Source of the DNA: CAZIRF01 sp964541755
Lineage (GTDB): Bacteria; Spirochaetota; Spirochaetia; Treponematales; Breznakiellaceae
Direction: 5' to 3'
Length of the DNA: 64,000 nt
Assembly (NCBI GenBank): GCA_964541755.1
Contig: CAZIRF010000002.1
Location: forward strand, 84,557 to 148,556
Both the position numbers and the translations under genes were made by a program. Below are positions 16,044 to 25,115 of the stretch, in pieces. Position 1 is the first letter of the stretch. Every line of letters begins with the position of its first letter. The notes beneath the pieces were generated by a model, which worked only from the letters and a program-made list of their open reading frames with translations, did no database searches and was not told where the DNA came from.

Positions 16044-18650
16044 GAGGGGGCGCCCCACGGCCATCCAGTCAAGGCCAGACGGAGAGACGGCTTCACCGTT
16101 ATACGGGACAAAGCGCATCTCCCGCGGCTCGCCGGGCAGCACATCGAAGTAGTTATCCGGGAAGCTCCCGGGGACCGGCAGATCCAGGAAGAGGTTTTTT
16201 ACCAGGCTGTCGGCTTCCACCCTAATAATCAAGCCGCCGGTCCCCAGGCTTTCGGCCTCGATACGCGGGGCCGGGACGTCAAGGACAAGGTCCTTGACGG
16301 GCACGAAGTATGCCGTTCGCCGCTGGACCAGACGGGATCCAGAAGACATCCTGATGTCGGCAAAGCAGGCGCCGGCCGCATTTCCCGGGGGCAGGTCCTT
16401 GACCGCAATACACATGATTTCACAGACAGATGCCGGCGCAAGGGTACGGGAGTCGGAGCGAGCTATCAGCCGTGACCCATCGAAGCGCTTTATATCCACA
16501 GTGATGCCTACACCTTGGCGATTGGGGCTGTCGTTGAGGGCGAAGACACGAAGGCTATCTCCATCGCGAACTATGGAGAGGGAGAGGTCTGCGAGGGATT
16601 CGCGCAGGTAATAGTGAAGGGCCTTCCAATTGCCCTGATAGTCGATACTTGACCAGGAGGGGGCCGGCCAGCAGTCGTTGATTTGCCAGACGAGAGACCC
16701 CATACAGAAGGGGCGGCGCAGGCGGTGGGCTTCGACGGCGGTGCGAATACCTTCTGCCTGCAGAATTTGGGAGAGGTAGACGAACTCGGCGAAGTCCTTT
16801 GGCTGGCGGTACTCGCGTTCCAGATAATCCATGATGGCGCGATTGCCCACAAAGCTCTTCTGGTGGGCCTTCATGACCGCCGAGTCTATGTCGAGGTCCT
16901 CATCGCGGGCAAAACTGCGTATTGTCTTCATCTCCGGAAAGGATTGAAAGCCGAATTCGCTCATGAAGCGCCCGATTTTTTTATGGTATTCGTCGAAGGG
17001 TTCCCTCTGGTGCCAGACGCCCCAGTAGTGCATGTCGCCGCTTGTTGCGGCATGCGAGGAGTGCCGGGCTGCGGTCTTGCTCAAATCGACTTGGGGCGAG
17101 GAAGGCCAGTACGAGGCTTCGGGCAGAAGCTGTGTGAGGGCTGCGGGTATCAGCTCTTCGAAGATGCGAACGTATGCCTGCCAGATGCTACGTCGTTGTT
17201 CGCCGTTGTAGGCTTTTTTCCAGCCCCATCCGCCGTCCTCGCGGTACTCGACCCATGCGCTGTCCATTTCGTTGTTGCCGCACCACAGGGCAATGGAGGG
17301 GTGATTGCGCAGGCGGGTAATTGCGGCCTCAACTTCCTCCTTGACCGATTCAAGGAAGGCTTCGTCACCGGGGTACATTGAACAGGCGAACATGAAGTCC
17401 TGCCAAACCATGAGGCCGTATCGGTCGCAGAGTTGGTAGAAGTAATCGTCTTCGTAATACCCGCCGCCCCAGACACGTATCATCGTGAAGTTGGCTGCGG
17501 CACAGGAGGCCACTTCCCGTTCGAGGGTTTCCCGGCATACGCGGGCGGGGAATGCGTCGTTGGGGATATGATTGCCGCCCTTCATGAAGACGGGCCGGCC
17601 GTTAAGCTCAATGTAAAAACTGGTGCCCCACTCATCCGCTTCGCGCACGAGGCGCACCGAGCGCAAACCGGTTTCCACGGTCTTCTTGTCGAGGAGGCGG
17701 GCCGCGAACGCCTTTGTTCCATCAGCCCCCGTTCCCTCATCGAAGAGTTCCGCCGTAAAGGCATAGAGTTCCTGCGCACCTTGACCGCGGCACCACCAGA
17801 GCCGCGGATTCGCAATGGATATGTCGAAACGTATCTCATTACTACCCGGAGAAAGATTGACCCGCTGAAGGACAGAACCCTCCGGTGGCACGATGATATT
17901 GCTGCCTTGCCCTTGGTCCGGGTCCACATTTCCCCAGCGTATCGCGAGAAGACGTGATTCAGCTACAGCAGACTCCACACGGAAGCGCAGGAGAAGACGG
18001 GCGGTATCCGCCGTAACCTGTTTCTGCTCTATAAAGAAATCCTCTATGGATGCCTCATCCAGACAGATGAGCGAAACCGGTTTCCATATTCCGCAAGAGA
18101 GGAAGCGGGGGCCCCAGTCCCATCCGTATTGGTATGGCGCTTTCCGTGCGAATACACTGATTTTGGTATCGCCCAAGCCGCCGGTCTGCGACAGGTCGTT
18201 TGCGGCGGGATACATGAAGCCGTTCGCCTCGGCCTTAGGAAGGTCGACAGAAATGGGGGAGCGGAAGCGCACCAGAAGTTCGTTGGACGTTTCCCTGAGC
18301 AGATCACCCACCTCGACAGTGCGCGGGATAAACATGTTCCGGGTTTCAAGGACTACCGTCCCGTTCAATGAAACGGTTGCATAGGTATCAAGGCCCTCGA
18401 AACAGAGGAATTGTCTCCGAAGCGCGTTGCCGCATGCTGCATCGGTGGCATCAAAAACTAGGCGGTATTCCCAGTCCCTGCGGTCCAGGTCTTGAAGGGC
18501 CGCTTCATTGTCGCGATAAAAAGGGTCCTCGATGAGGCCCGAAGCCAAAAGGTCAAGATGGACATTCCCTGGAACAGAGGCTGGGAACCAAGTCCCGTTA
18601 CCAACTTCCCTGAAGGTCCAATTATCATGCAGACTGATTTCTGTTCGCAT
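16041..18650 (-). CDS. GH2-family beta-mannosidase
   Basis: 869 residues, typical for GH2 beta-mannosidases. A sugar-binding N-terminal domain (LHDNWTFREVGNGTWFPASV) is followed by the catalytic barrel with acid/base Glu in WCGNNEMDSAW and nucleophile Glu in MSEFGFQSFPEM, then C-terminal beta domains. It has no signal peptide, so it should act in the cytoplasm on imported manno-oligosaccharides. The start at 18650 has GGAGAG 4 bases upstream; an in-frame ATG 22 codons earlier lacks a site. It is divergent from the GH36 alpha-galactosidase; together they would debranch and degrade galactomannan fragments. Confidence 0.94.
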   Translation of the reverse strand: MRTEISLHDNWTFREVGNGTWFPASVPGNVHLDLLASGLIEDPFYRDNEAALQDLDRRDWEYRLVFDATDAACGNALRRQFLCFEGLDTYATVSLNGTVVLETRNMFIPRTVEVGDLLRETSNELLVRFRSPISVDLPKAEANGFMYPAANDLSQTGGLGDTKISVFARKAPYQYGWDWGPRFLSCGIWKPVSLICLDEASIEDFFIEQKQVTADTARLLLRFRVESAVAESRLLAIRWGNVDPDQGQGSNIIVPPEGSVLQRVNLSPGSNEIRFDISIANPRLWWCRGQGAQELYAFTAELFDEGTGADGTKAFAARLLDKKTVETGLRSVRLVREADEWGTSFYIELNGRPVFMKGGNHIPNDAFPARVCRETLEREVASCAAANFTMIRVWGGGYYEDDYFYQLCDRYGLMVWQDFMFACSMYPGDEAFLESVKEEVEAAITRLRNHPSIALWCGNNEMDSAWVEYREDGGWGWKKAYNGEQRRSIWQAYVRIFEELIPAALTQLLPEASYWPSSPQVDLSKTAARHSSHAATSGDMHYWGVWHQREPFDEYHKKIGRFMSEFGFQSFPEMKTIRSFARDEDLDIDSAVMKAHQKSFVGNRAIMDYLEREYRQPKDFAEFVYLSQILQAEGIRTAVEAHRLRRPFCMGSLVWQINDCWPAPSWSSIDYQGNWKALHYYLRESLADLSLSIVRDGDSLRVFALNDSPNRQGVGITVDIKRFDGSRLIARSDSRTLAPASVCEIMCIAVKDLPPGNAAGACFADIRMSSGSRLVQRRTAYFVPVKDLVLDVPAPRIEAESLGTGGLIIRVEADSLVKNLFLDLPVPGSFPDNYFDVLPGEPREMRFVPYNGEAVSPSGLDWMAVGRPL

Positions 18651-18711
18651 ACGGCTCTCCAATTGCTGCTTGTCATGGGGCGGCCCGCGGCCATCCCCTG
18701 CGCGTATTCCA

Positions 18712-18741
18712 AGCATGGCGGCGAGCCCGCCCCTCTGTCAA
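18712..18741 (-). promoter_or_regulatory. Possible promoter of the beta-mannosidase gene
   Basis: On the minus strand a perfect TTGACA (18736-18741) is followed after 18 bases by a weak CATGCT -10 (18712-18717). A regulated promoter needing an activator would fit. No clear promoter was recognised for the plus-strand alpha-galactosidase in this 235-base gap. Confidence 0.35.
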
Positions 18742-18884
18742 CCTCGGCGCCTCTTCATCACTTCAAAACCCTACACAAGACAGGGAAGAGGAAACACTCT
18801 GCCATATTCACAATGCCGATATGGCCCTAAGATAGTATGCAAGACTGATAGCCTGTATCCGAACACGCCAAAAAGGGAGGCCCC

Positions 18885-21074
18885 ATGGCCATACACTTTC
18901 ATCGCGACCAATCCATCCTGCATCTGCAATCCGCCTCGACTTCCTATATCATCAATATTTATCCCTCAAAGATGATTGGGCAGCTCTACTGGGGGCCCCG
19001 ACTCGAGGATGGCGACTTCTCCAACTTGGTCTCGCTCGTCAACCGCAACAACACGACAGATCCGGCAAAGATCGACTACGAGGGCATGGAGGACGTGCTC
19101 TTCCAGGAGTACCCCTGTTACGGTACCACCGATTTCCGGCCGCCGGCCCTCCAGGTTCTTCAAAATGACGGTTCGAGCATCAGCAGCTTGCGCTATGTTT
19201 CCCACCAGATCATTGGCGGGAAACCGGCACTTGCGGGCATGCCCGCCACCTGGTGCGCCAACGACAACGATGCAGACACACTCGTCATTGTCCTCAAAGA
19301 TGAACTCACCAAACTAGCCGTCGAACTCTCGTACACGATCTTCCAATCAACCGGGGCGATAGCCCGCAGCGCCCGCATCACCAATGCCGGTACTTCCCCC
19401 GTCCAATTGCGCCACGCCCTCTCGATGGCCATCGACCTCCCGCCACAGGACCTGGACTTCATCCACTTCCAGGGGACCTGGGCCCGCGAACGCGAGCTCA
19501 TCCGCCAGCCGCTCAAGGGGGGCAGCCATCTTGTGGAGAGTACGCGGGGTATTTCCAGCCATCAGCAAAATCCCTTCATTGTCCTTGCCTCCCCCGACTG
19601 CGGCGAAGAGCGGGGAACAGCATACGGTTTTTCACTCGTGTGGTCGGGCAACTTTGTCGCCAGGGCAGACAAGGACCAGTTTGGCAGCACCCGCGTCCTC
19701 ATGGGGATAAACCCCTTCGACTTTTCGTACAAACTGGAAACAGGCGAATCCTTCCAGACCCCCGAGTGCCTCATGGTCCAATCCGACGCCGGCTTCGGCG
19801 ACATGTCGCGCCGCTTTCACCGCCTCTTCCGCGACAAGCTTGTACGCGGCAACTGGGCAAAAAAAGAGCGCCCCATACTCGTGAACAACTGGGAAGCGAC
19901 CTATTTCGACTTCACCGCAGACAAAATACTCGATATCGCGCGCGCGGGAAAAGAATTGGGCATAGACCTCTTTGTCCTGGACGACGGGTGGTTCGGCCAC
20001 CGCGACAGCGACAACTCGAGCCTGGGCGACTGGTTCGAGGATCGTCGAAAGCTCCCGGACGGTCTCAAGGACCTTGCCGAACGCGTGACCAAAGAGGGCC
20101 TCATGTTCGGCCTCTGGTTTGAACCGGAGATGATCTCCCCCGATTCCGAGCTCTACAAGGCCCACCCCGACTGGTGTCTCCACGTCGAAGGGCGCCACCG
20201 CACACAGATTCGAAATCAGTATGTCCTCGACCTCTCGCGCAAGGATGTGCGCGATGGCATCGTCGCAATGGTCAGCGAAATACTTTCCACCGTTCCCATC
20301 TCCTACGTTAAGTGGGACATGAACCGGCCCCTCACCGAAATGGGATCGGCAAAACTTCCCGCAGATCGCCAACGGGAGATCTCTTACCGCTACGTTATGG
20401 GCGTCTACGACATGATGGAACGCATCACCAGTGCCTTCCCAGAGGTGCTCTTCGAGGGCTGCTCCGGCGGCGGCGCGCGCTTTGACCCCGGCATCCTCTA
20501 CTACATGCCGCAAATTTGGACGAGCGATGATTCCGACGCCGTCGAACGCCTCAAAATCCAGTATGCCACGAGCTTCGCCTACCCCGTTTCGACCATTGGT
20601 GCGCACGTCTCGGCCAGCCCCAACCACCAGTGCGGCCGGGTTACCCCATTGGAAACCCGCGGTAATGTCGCGATGTCGGGCAACTTCGGCTACGAATTGG
20701 ACCTTACAAAGTTCAACGACAGCGAAAAAGAGGTCGTTAAGGGGCAGGTGGCCTTTTACAAGAAATATCGCCGCCTGGTCCAAAACGGCGACCTCTATCG
20801 GCTCAAGAGCCCCTTCGAGGGAAACGAAACCGCCTGGACCATTGTTTCGACCGATAAAACGGAAGCCTTCGTCATGTACGCAAGCGTACTCGCCGTCCCG
20901 AATCCACCGCTGCGCGTCTTGAAGCTCGCGGGGCTCGACCCGGCAGCACTGTACCGCATCGAGGGGCCCACGACTTACCGCTGCCGCGGCGACCAACTCA
21001 TGCAGGCGGGCTTGCGCTTGCCCACGAGCTGGGGCGACTTCCAGAGCGCGGTCTGGGTCTTGAGCAAGGAATAG
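18885..21074 (+). CDS. GH36 alpha-galactosidase
   Basis: 729 residues, normal for bacterial GH36. The nucleophile Asp is in the KWDMNR motif (about residue 477) and the acid/base Asp in WTSDDSDA (about 548), with the conserved EGCSGGGARFDPG between them. It removes alpha-1,6-galactose from melibiose, raffinose or galactomannan oligomers. It has no signal peptide. The start at 18885 is preceded by GGGAGG. The head-to-head arrangement with GH2 beta-mannosidase suggests shared induction by galactomannan sugars. Confidence 0.95.
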   Translation: MAIHFHRDQSILHLQSASTSYIINIYPSKMIGQLYWGPRLEDGDFSNLVSLVNRNNTTDPAKIDYEGMEDVLFQEYPCYGTTDFRPPALQVLQNDGSSISSLRYVSHQIIGGKPALAGMPATWCANDNDADTLVIVLKDELTKLAVELSYTIFQSTGAIARSARITNAGTSPVQLRHALSMAIDLPPQDLDFIHFQGTWARERELIRQPLKGGSHLVESTRGISSHQQNPFIVLASPDCGEERGTAYGFSLVWSGNFVARADKDQFGSTRVLMGINPFDFSYKLETGESFQTPECLMVQSDAGFGDMSRRFHRLFRDKLVRGNWAKKERPILVNNWEATYFDFTADKILDIARAGKELGIDLFVLDDGWFGHRDSDNSSLGDWFEDRRKLPDGLKDLAERVTKEGLMFGLWFEPEMISPDSELYKAHPDWCLHVEGRHRTQIRNQYVLDLSRKDVRDGIVAMVSEILSTVPISYVKWDMNRPLTEMGSAKLPADRQREISYRYVMGVYDMMERITSAFPEVLFEGCSGGGARFDPGILYYMPQIWTSDDSDAVERLKIQYATSFAYPVSTIGAHVSASPNHQCGRVTPLETRGNVAMSGNFGYELDLTKFNDSEKEVVKGQVAFYKKYRRLVQNGDLYRLKSPFEGNETAWTIVSTDKTEAFVMYASVLAVPNPPLRVLKLAGLDPAALYRIEGPTTYRCRGDQLMQAGLRLPTSWGDFQSAVWVLSKE

Positions 21075-21089
21075 GCCACGGCTGATAGT

Positions 21090-21124
21090 CCTCTCCGCGC
21101 AGGCTGTTGGCATGCACGGAGAGG
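21090..21124. terminator. Weak hairpin between convergent genes
   Basis: CCTCTCCG and CGGAGAGG (8 bp) flank a 19-base loop between the convergent alpha-galactosidase and GH115 genes. No T-tract follows on either strand, so termination is only suggested by position. Confidence 0.35.
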
Positions 21125-21136
21125 CTCGCCGGCTAG

Positions 21137-24064
21137 CTAAGCCTGTGTCGGGCTCTCGACCGGGCCCAGGTAGCTCTCGCGGCGCGCTCCCGCCCACACG
21201 ATGACCCGCTGCAAAACGGGTCCCGGATCCACAAACCAGTAGCGCAAGCGGTGCGGGCCCGCGCCCAAGCGTCCAAGCTCGAGAAATACCCGGCGTACGT
21301 TGTCCGCTACGGCAACATCCCAGCTCTTTTCACCATACACTCGCAGGGAAGAAAAGGGTTCCGCCGTACACTCGGTCACATTGACAATGGTCACCGGCGT
21401 TTCATCAACAGAAATCCCCACTCGAAGCCCCTGTGCCCCCATGAAGGCGTTGTCCGGCGAAAAGTGCAATTCCACCGTTGCGTCGGCCTCTTCGGGAAAG
21501 AGGAAACGATATCCCACACAGGAAGCCCGAAGGGCCGGGTCCACCAGAGCGGGATCGCCATCGGGTCCCAAGGGCCGCCCTGCAGGGAAGGCTTGCAATC
21601 CATGGGCCGTACGCCCCATGCCGGGAAGCACCCGCCACTCCAAGCCGCCAAGGGCCACTTCCTCCGCAAAATGTCCGGCCTCGATGGCGACAACCCCGCC
21701 ACTGGCCACATACAGGGAAGAAGTATCACCTTCGCCCTTTGCCGGCAGCACACAATCCACCCGCAACGGGATACTTGCCCCCGACGCAGCGCCCTGCCCG
21801 CCGCGGGCCCGGCAAATGAGTTGTGCGCTGTTCCGCGCGCCACCGGGAACAAGGTCCGGATGGGATGGATTGACGCACACCCGTATCTGTTGTTCCGTAT
21901 CGAGAACGAGGATGGGCGCATCGACCACAATCCATGGTGCCGTAGCCACACACTCGATTTCCACCGCTTTTCCACAGACTGTCCACAGCTCGACACGATA
22001 CTCTTCGCCCTTTGCGCCACAGAAAAGCGGCAAAACACGACTATCTGCCACTTTTCCCGCCTGTGCGCACAGCCAGGACTCATCTCCCTCAATGGACAAG
22101 GCGAAGATTGCATCGGCCGGGCAGGCCGTTTCGACCAGCTCGCTCAAGGCGGGCAAGACATCTTCATCGGGCTGTTGCCAATACGTATAGCTTATATGGT
22201 GCTGATCCATCATGTGATGCCACTTGCCGCCGGCAATCTCGTTGTTGTAGATCGCGCGCATGGCAATATCCTTCTCGAAACAGGCCCGAACAATGGCGGC
22301 CTCTGCACAAGCGCGCGGCCGCCCCTGTGCCGCATAGCGTCTGTTTCGCGCGGTCGCTACATGCAAATTCACCAGATTCGCACTTGCGCACACCGGATAC
22401 TCGACCAGTTGATAAAAAGCATCACGATACATCGGCGGCAAAACGTCCTTGATATCGTTCACCTTTACGACAAGCCGCCCGTACTCGTCCAACACCCTTT
22501 CGGCCTCGTTGAAACTCGTCAAGCTGTACGTCTCCGGCCCCAACAGCTCCGGCTTGCGCCGCCCGTTCAAAAAGGCATAGCCGGTCAAACACTCGGCAAT
22601 TGCCGTGCAAACCGGTTCCCCGCAAAGCGAAAACTGTTCGCGCGCCCAACGAAGGGCATACTCATCGAGACGGTCCGCGGGCCAATCGGCAGCCTGCCAG
22701 GCATAGTCGAGAAAGAAACTCAAGGGATACTCAAGCGGTTTGATATCCCCCACGTTGACAATCCACAGACGGTCGATACCCCCCGCCGCCGCCATTTCCA
22801 GCTGCTGGCGCACCCGCGGGATCGGGCTCGTGTTGATCCACTTGTAATTTCGCGGTCCACCTACATAGTCGAAGTGATAATACAGGCCATACCCGCCGCT
22901 TCGACCTCGATCATCCTTTCGCGGCAAGAGGCGAATGTTCCCCCAATTGTCGTCACAGAGCATCACGAGGATATCATCCGGCACCGTGGCGCCATTCTCG
23001 TAGTATTCCTGCACTTCCTTGTATACCGCCCACAGCTGGGGCACCGTCTGCGGCTCACACCCGCATACATCGGCGATAATACCGCGCTGGGTATCGAGGA
23101 TATCGTACAGGACCTCGTCCCGGCTTTCGTCACTCAAGGCCTCATCGCCATCGCCCCGCATCCCCACCGTCATGATGCCCTCAAAGCCCTTCTGCCGCTC
23201 GACCGCTTTCTTCCAAAAAGAAACAATGGTCTCCCGGTTGGTCTCGAGATTCCAGGGGCCCGACCCGTAACGCTGCCACTCCTTCCATGCCCTCATCAAG
23301 GGTTCGTGGTGGGACGTCCCGATTATCACCCCCATCTCATCGGCAAGGCGCGTATTCTCCGGGTCATCATCGTGGAAACAATCGTTCCACATGGCCGGCC
23401 ACAGGTAATTGCCCTTCAAACGCAGCAAGAGATCAAAAACATGCTCATAAAAGACATGGGTGAATCCCCCGAATTTTTCATGGACAAGCCCGCCAAGGCA
23501 GGGATATTCATCGTTAATGAAGAAACCGCGAAAGCGTACATCCGGCTCGCCCGAATACCATGGCCCACCGACCACACACACGCAATCGGCCTTTTTCGCC
23601 GGGACATCGGCAAACCAGTGCCAGGGCGATACCCCCATGCGGCGCGAAAGCTCGTACAGGCCGTACATCGTGCCACGCTTCCCGGCACCGACAACAACAA
23701 GGGCCCGGCTCACGCCAGGCAGGGGATCATCCACCAAGGCCAACAAGAAGGCCTCACGGCCTCCCTCAAGCAGGGCCAAATCCACCCGCCCCGCCATACG
23801 CAAGTCTGCAACAAGGGAAGAATGCCCCAGGGTCCCCACCAAAACCAACTCGCCGGAGGCGCATTCAACATCCTCCCGTACGACGGGACTCTGGCCGGTA
23901 ACCGCCGCCACATCGGCGGCAAACGCGCGCGCGGCGCGCTTTACACCCGCATATTCATCGGACGCGACACAGATCGAAAGCGCCCCTGCGGCATTCGCTA
24001 TCACCAAACCACCGGGTACTTCCTCATGCACAAGCACCGTATCGCGTACAGAGAGTCTGTTCAC
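21137..24064 (-). CDS. GH115-like glycoside hydrolase (xylan alpha-glucuronidase family)
   Basis: 975 residues. The region GTMYGLYELSRRMGVSPWHW, then the block around RFRGFFINDEYPCLGG and LKGNYLWPAMWNDCF, and later GEFGPTHH-like IIGTSHHEPLMRAW are typical of GH115, which removes (4-O-methyl)glucuronic acid from xylan. C-terminal beta domains follow. No signal peptide is seen. The start is taken as the GTG at 24064 (then NRLSVRDTVLVHEE) because CGGAGG lies 7 bases upstream; the ATG 18 codons before it has no ribosome site. A 9-bp inverted repeat lies upstream. With GH2 and GH36 it makes a hemicellulose region. Confidence 0.85.
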   Translation of the reverse strand: MNRLSVRDTVLVHEEVPGGLVIANAAGALSICVASDEYAGVKRAARAFAADVAAVTGQSPVVREDVECASGELVLVGTLGHSSLVADLRMAGRVDLALLEGGREAFLLALVDDPLPGVSRALVVVGAGKRGTMYGLYELSRRMGVSPWHWFADVPAKKADCVCVVGGPWYSGEPDVRFRGFFINDEYPCLGGLVHEKFGGFTHVFYEHVFDLLLRLKGNYLWPAMWNDCFHDDDPENTRLADEMGVIIGTSHHEPLMRAWKEWQRYGSGPWNLETNRETIVSFWKKAVERQKGFEGIMTVGMRGDGDEALSDESRDEVLYDILDTQRGIIADVCGCEPQTVPQLWAVYKEVQEYYENGATVPDDILVMLCDDNWGNIRLLPRKDDRGRSGGYGLYYHFDYVGGPRNYKWINTSPIPRVRQQLEMAAAGGIDRLWIVNVGDIKPLEYPLSFFLDYAWQAADWPADRLDEYALRWAREQFSLCGEPVCTAIAECLTGYAFLNGRRKPELLGPETYSLTSFNEAERVLDEYGRLVVKVNDIKDVLPPMYRDAFYQLVEYPVCASANLVNLHVATARNRRYAAQGRPRACAEAAIVRACFEKDIAMRAIYNNEIAGGKWHHMMDQHHISYTYWQQPDEDVLPALSELVETACPADAIFALSIEGDESWLCAQAGKVADSRVLPLFCGAKGEEYRVELWTVCGKAVEIECVATAPWIVVDAPILVLDTEQQIRVCVNPSHPDLVPGGARNSAQLICRARGGQGAASGASIPLRVDCVLPAKGEGDTSSLYVASGGVVAIEAGHFAEEVALGGLEWRVLPGMGRTAHGLQAFPAGRPLGPDGDPALVDPALRASCVGYRFLFPEEADATVELHFSPDNAFMGAQGLRVGISVDETPVTIVNVTECTAEPFSSLRVYGEKSWDVAVADNVRRVFLELGRLGAGPHRLRYWFVDPGPVLQRVIVWAGARRESYLGPVESPTQA

Positions 24065-24122
24065 CTTGTTTCCTCCGGTAAAAGGCAGGTTCGAACCAAT
24101 ACAAAGGTCGTGCGACATTGTT

Positions 24123-24143
24123 TCAAGCCTGTTCCAGGCTTGA
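24123..24143. promoter_or_regulatory. 9-bp perfect inverted repeat upstream of GH115 (possible operator)
   Basis: TCAAGCCTG, three bases, CAGGCTTGA. It lies 59 bases before the GTG start of the GH115 gene in the non-coding region between divergent genes. Size and symmetry fit a repressor site; no known family's operator is recognised. Confidence 0.4.
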
Positions 24144-24208
24144 GTCTCGCAGATGGATGCCGTGTCGCCTATAAAGGGTTTTCCGTATTTGAGAATATAC
24201 TTTACACC

Positions 24209-24237
24209 TTGACACTCCTTGATTCACTCGATATACT
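24209..24237 (+). promoter_or_regulatory. Strong promoter of the RRM gene
   Basis: TTGACA (24209-24214), a 17-base spacer and TATACT (24232-24237). It lies ~250 bases before the RRM start codon, so the message has a long untranslated leader. Confidence 0.75.
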
Positions 24238-24486
24238 TGGTTTTGAGTGTGAGACCACACGACTTTGTACTGTCTTTCCTGTTGTTGTTCTGCTAACGTA
24301 TTTTGGGTAAAGGCGATTGAGCCAGTTATTCTGAAAGATCGGTCTGAATTACTTCACGTCTCGGGATTGAACCTGCCACACAGTCTTGTATGTCTCCTCT
24401 CAAGCCCCTTCAGGGTATGTGTATTTTGCACATTAACCATGGGGAGGAATAATTGAAGACCCGCAAAAACGGGCAAGGGAGCCATA
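24238..24486 (+). promoter_or_regulatory. Long 5' leader of the RRM mRNA with a possible short leader ORF
   Basis: About 240 bases between promoter and start. Near the end, GGGGAGGA (24441-24448) precedes a TTG at 24453. That frame runs 13 codons and stops inside the RRM start region (24492-24494), so it could couple to or block RRM translation. A small CCCG...CGGG hairpin lies just before the RRM ribosome site. Long leaders are usual for cold-inducible RNA-binding protein genes; a thermosensor role is inference. Confidence 0.4.
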
Positions 24487-24771
24487 ATGGCTAAAAAACT
24501 GTACGTAGGTAACCTTTCCTATGGCACAAACGAAGACGGCCTCAACACGCTGTTCTCCTCTTTCGGCACCGTAGAGTCCGTAAAGATCATCACCGACCGC
24601 GATACCGGCTACTCGAAGGGCTTCGGCTTTGTCGAGATGAGCAGTGACGAAGAGGCCGCCAGCGCCATCTCCGGCACAAATGGCCGCGAGTACGATGGCC
24701 GCCAGCTCCGCGTCAACGAAGCGATGGACAAACCCCGTCGCGACCGCGATGCCGGTGGATACCGCTGGTAA
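24487..24771 (+). CDS. Small RRM-domain RNA-binding protein
   Basis: 94 residues: one RNA recognition motif with RNP2 (KLYVGNLSY) and RNP1 (KGFGFVEMSS) and a short basic tail (RDRDAGGYRW). Such single-RRM proteins occur in cyanobacteria and spirochaetes and bind RNA, often under cold stress. AAGGGAG precedes the ATG. It stands alone with its own promoter, long leader and terminator. Confidence 0.95.
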   Translation: MAKKLYVGNLSYGTNEDGLNTLFSSFGTVESVKIITDRDTGYSKGFGFVEMSSDEEAASAISGTNGREYDGRQLRVNEAMDKPRRDRDAGGYRW

Positions 24772-24818
24772 TTCGCCTGTCCGTTACGCTTCTTTTTGAA
24801 TCGTAACGGAAGCAGAGA

Positions 24819-24855
24819 AGCTGATTGCGCCTTGGCGTGATCAGCTTTTTTTTTT
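24819..24855 (+). terminator. Rho-independent terminator of the RRM gene
   Basis: AGCTGATTGCGC pairs with GCGTGATCAGCT (12 bp, two G-U pairs) with a 4-base loop and is followed by nine or ten T. A second 8-bp hairpin (CCGTTACG/CGTAACGG, 24781-24809) lies just before it. Confidence 0.92.
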
Positions 24856-24861
24856 GTTAAT

Positions 24862-25115
24862 TTTTGGAGGGGGCGCAGCGCCTTCTCTGTGCAGTCGGCC
24901 AGCCCATACGCACTCGCCCGCCAGCCACCAGGGTCAAGCCGCCTGCGGCTTGACCCGACGCCCCCCGCGGCCGGGCCAGCGGCTTGCCATGGCGGGTCTC
25001 TGCGAGCCCCGCCTGCTGCCCGGTCCCCGCAAGCCCCGGGTCCCGGCCTCCCCCCGCGAAACAGCACGGGCAATACAATTTGCGGGTGACGCACACAGCG
25101 TCGGCCGGCCAGCGC
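24862..25115. other. GC-rich intergenic element with hairpins
   Basis: About 250 bases that are visibly far richer in G+C than neighbouring genes. A 12-bp inverted repeat (GGGTCAAGCCGC / GCGGCTTGACCC, 24931-24956) and several shorter GC repeats are present. Minus-strand open frames exist here but lack a ribosome site and have the low-complexity Gly/Arg/Ala make-up of GC-rich noise. It may be a repeated intergenic element or an untranslated tail; no known family is recognised. Confidence 0.5.

Noticed and set aside
14679..16475. Open frame of about 600 codons antisense to the thioesterase, ung and beta-mannosidase
   Set aside because: Crosses three real genes on the other strand; no supporting signal.
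21251..24310. Open frame of about 1000 codons antisense to the GH115 gene
   Set aside because: Its sequence lacks any recognisable domain and depends on the codon bias of the GH115 gene.
24857..25096. 79-codon minus-strand frame in the GC-rich element
   Set aside because: Low-complexity Gly/Arg/Ala composition and no ribosome site; more likely chance openness in GC-rich DNA.
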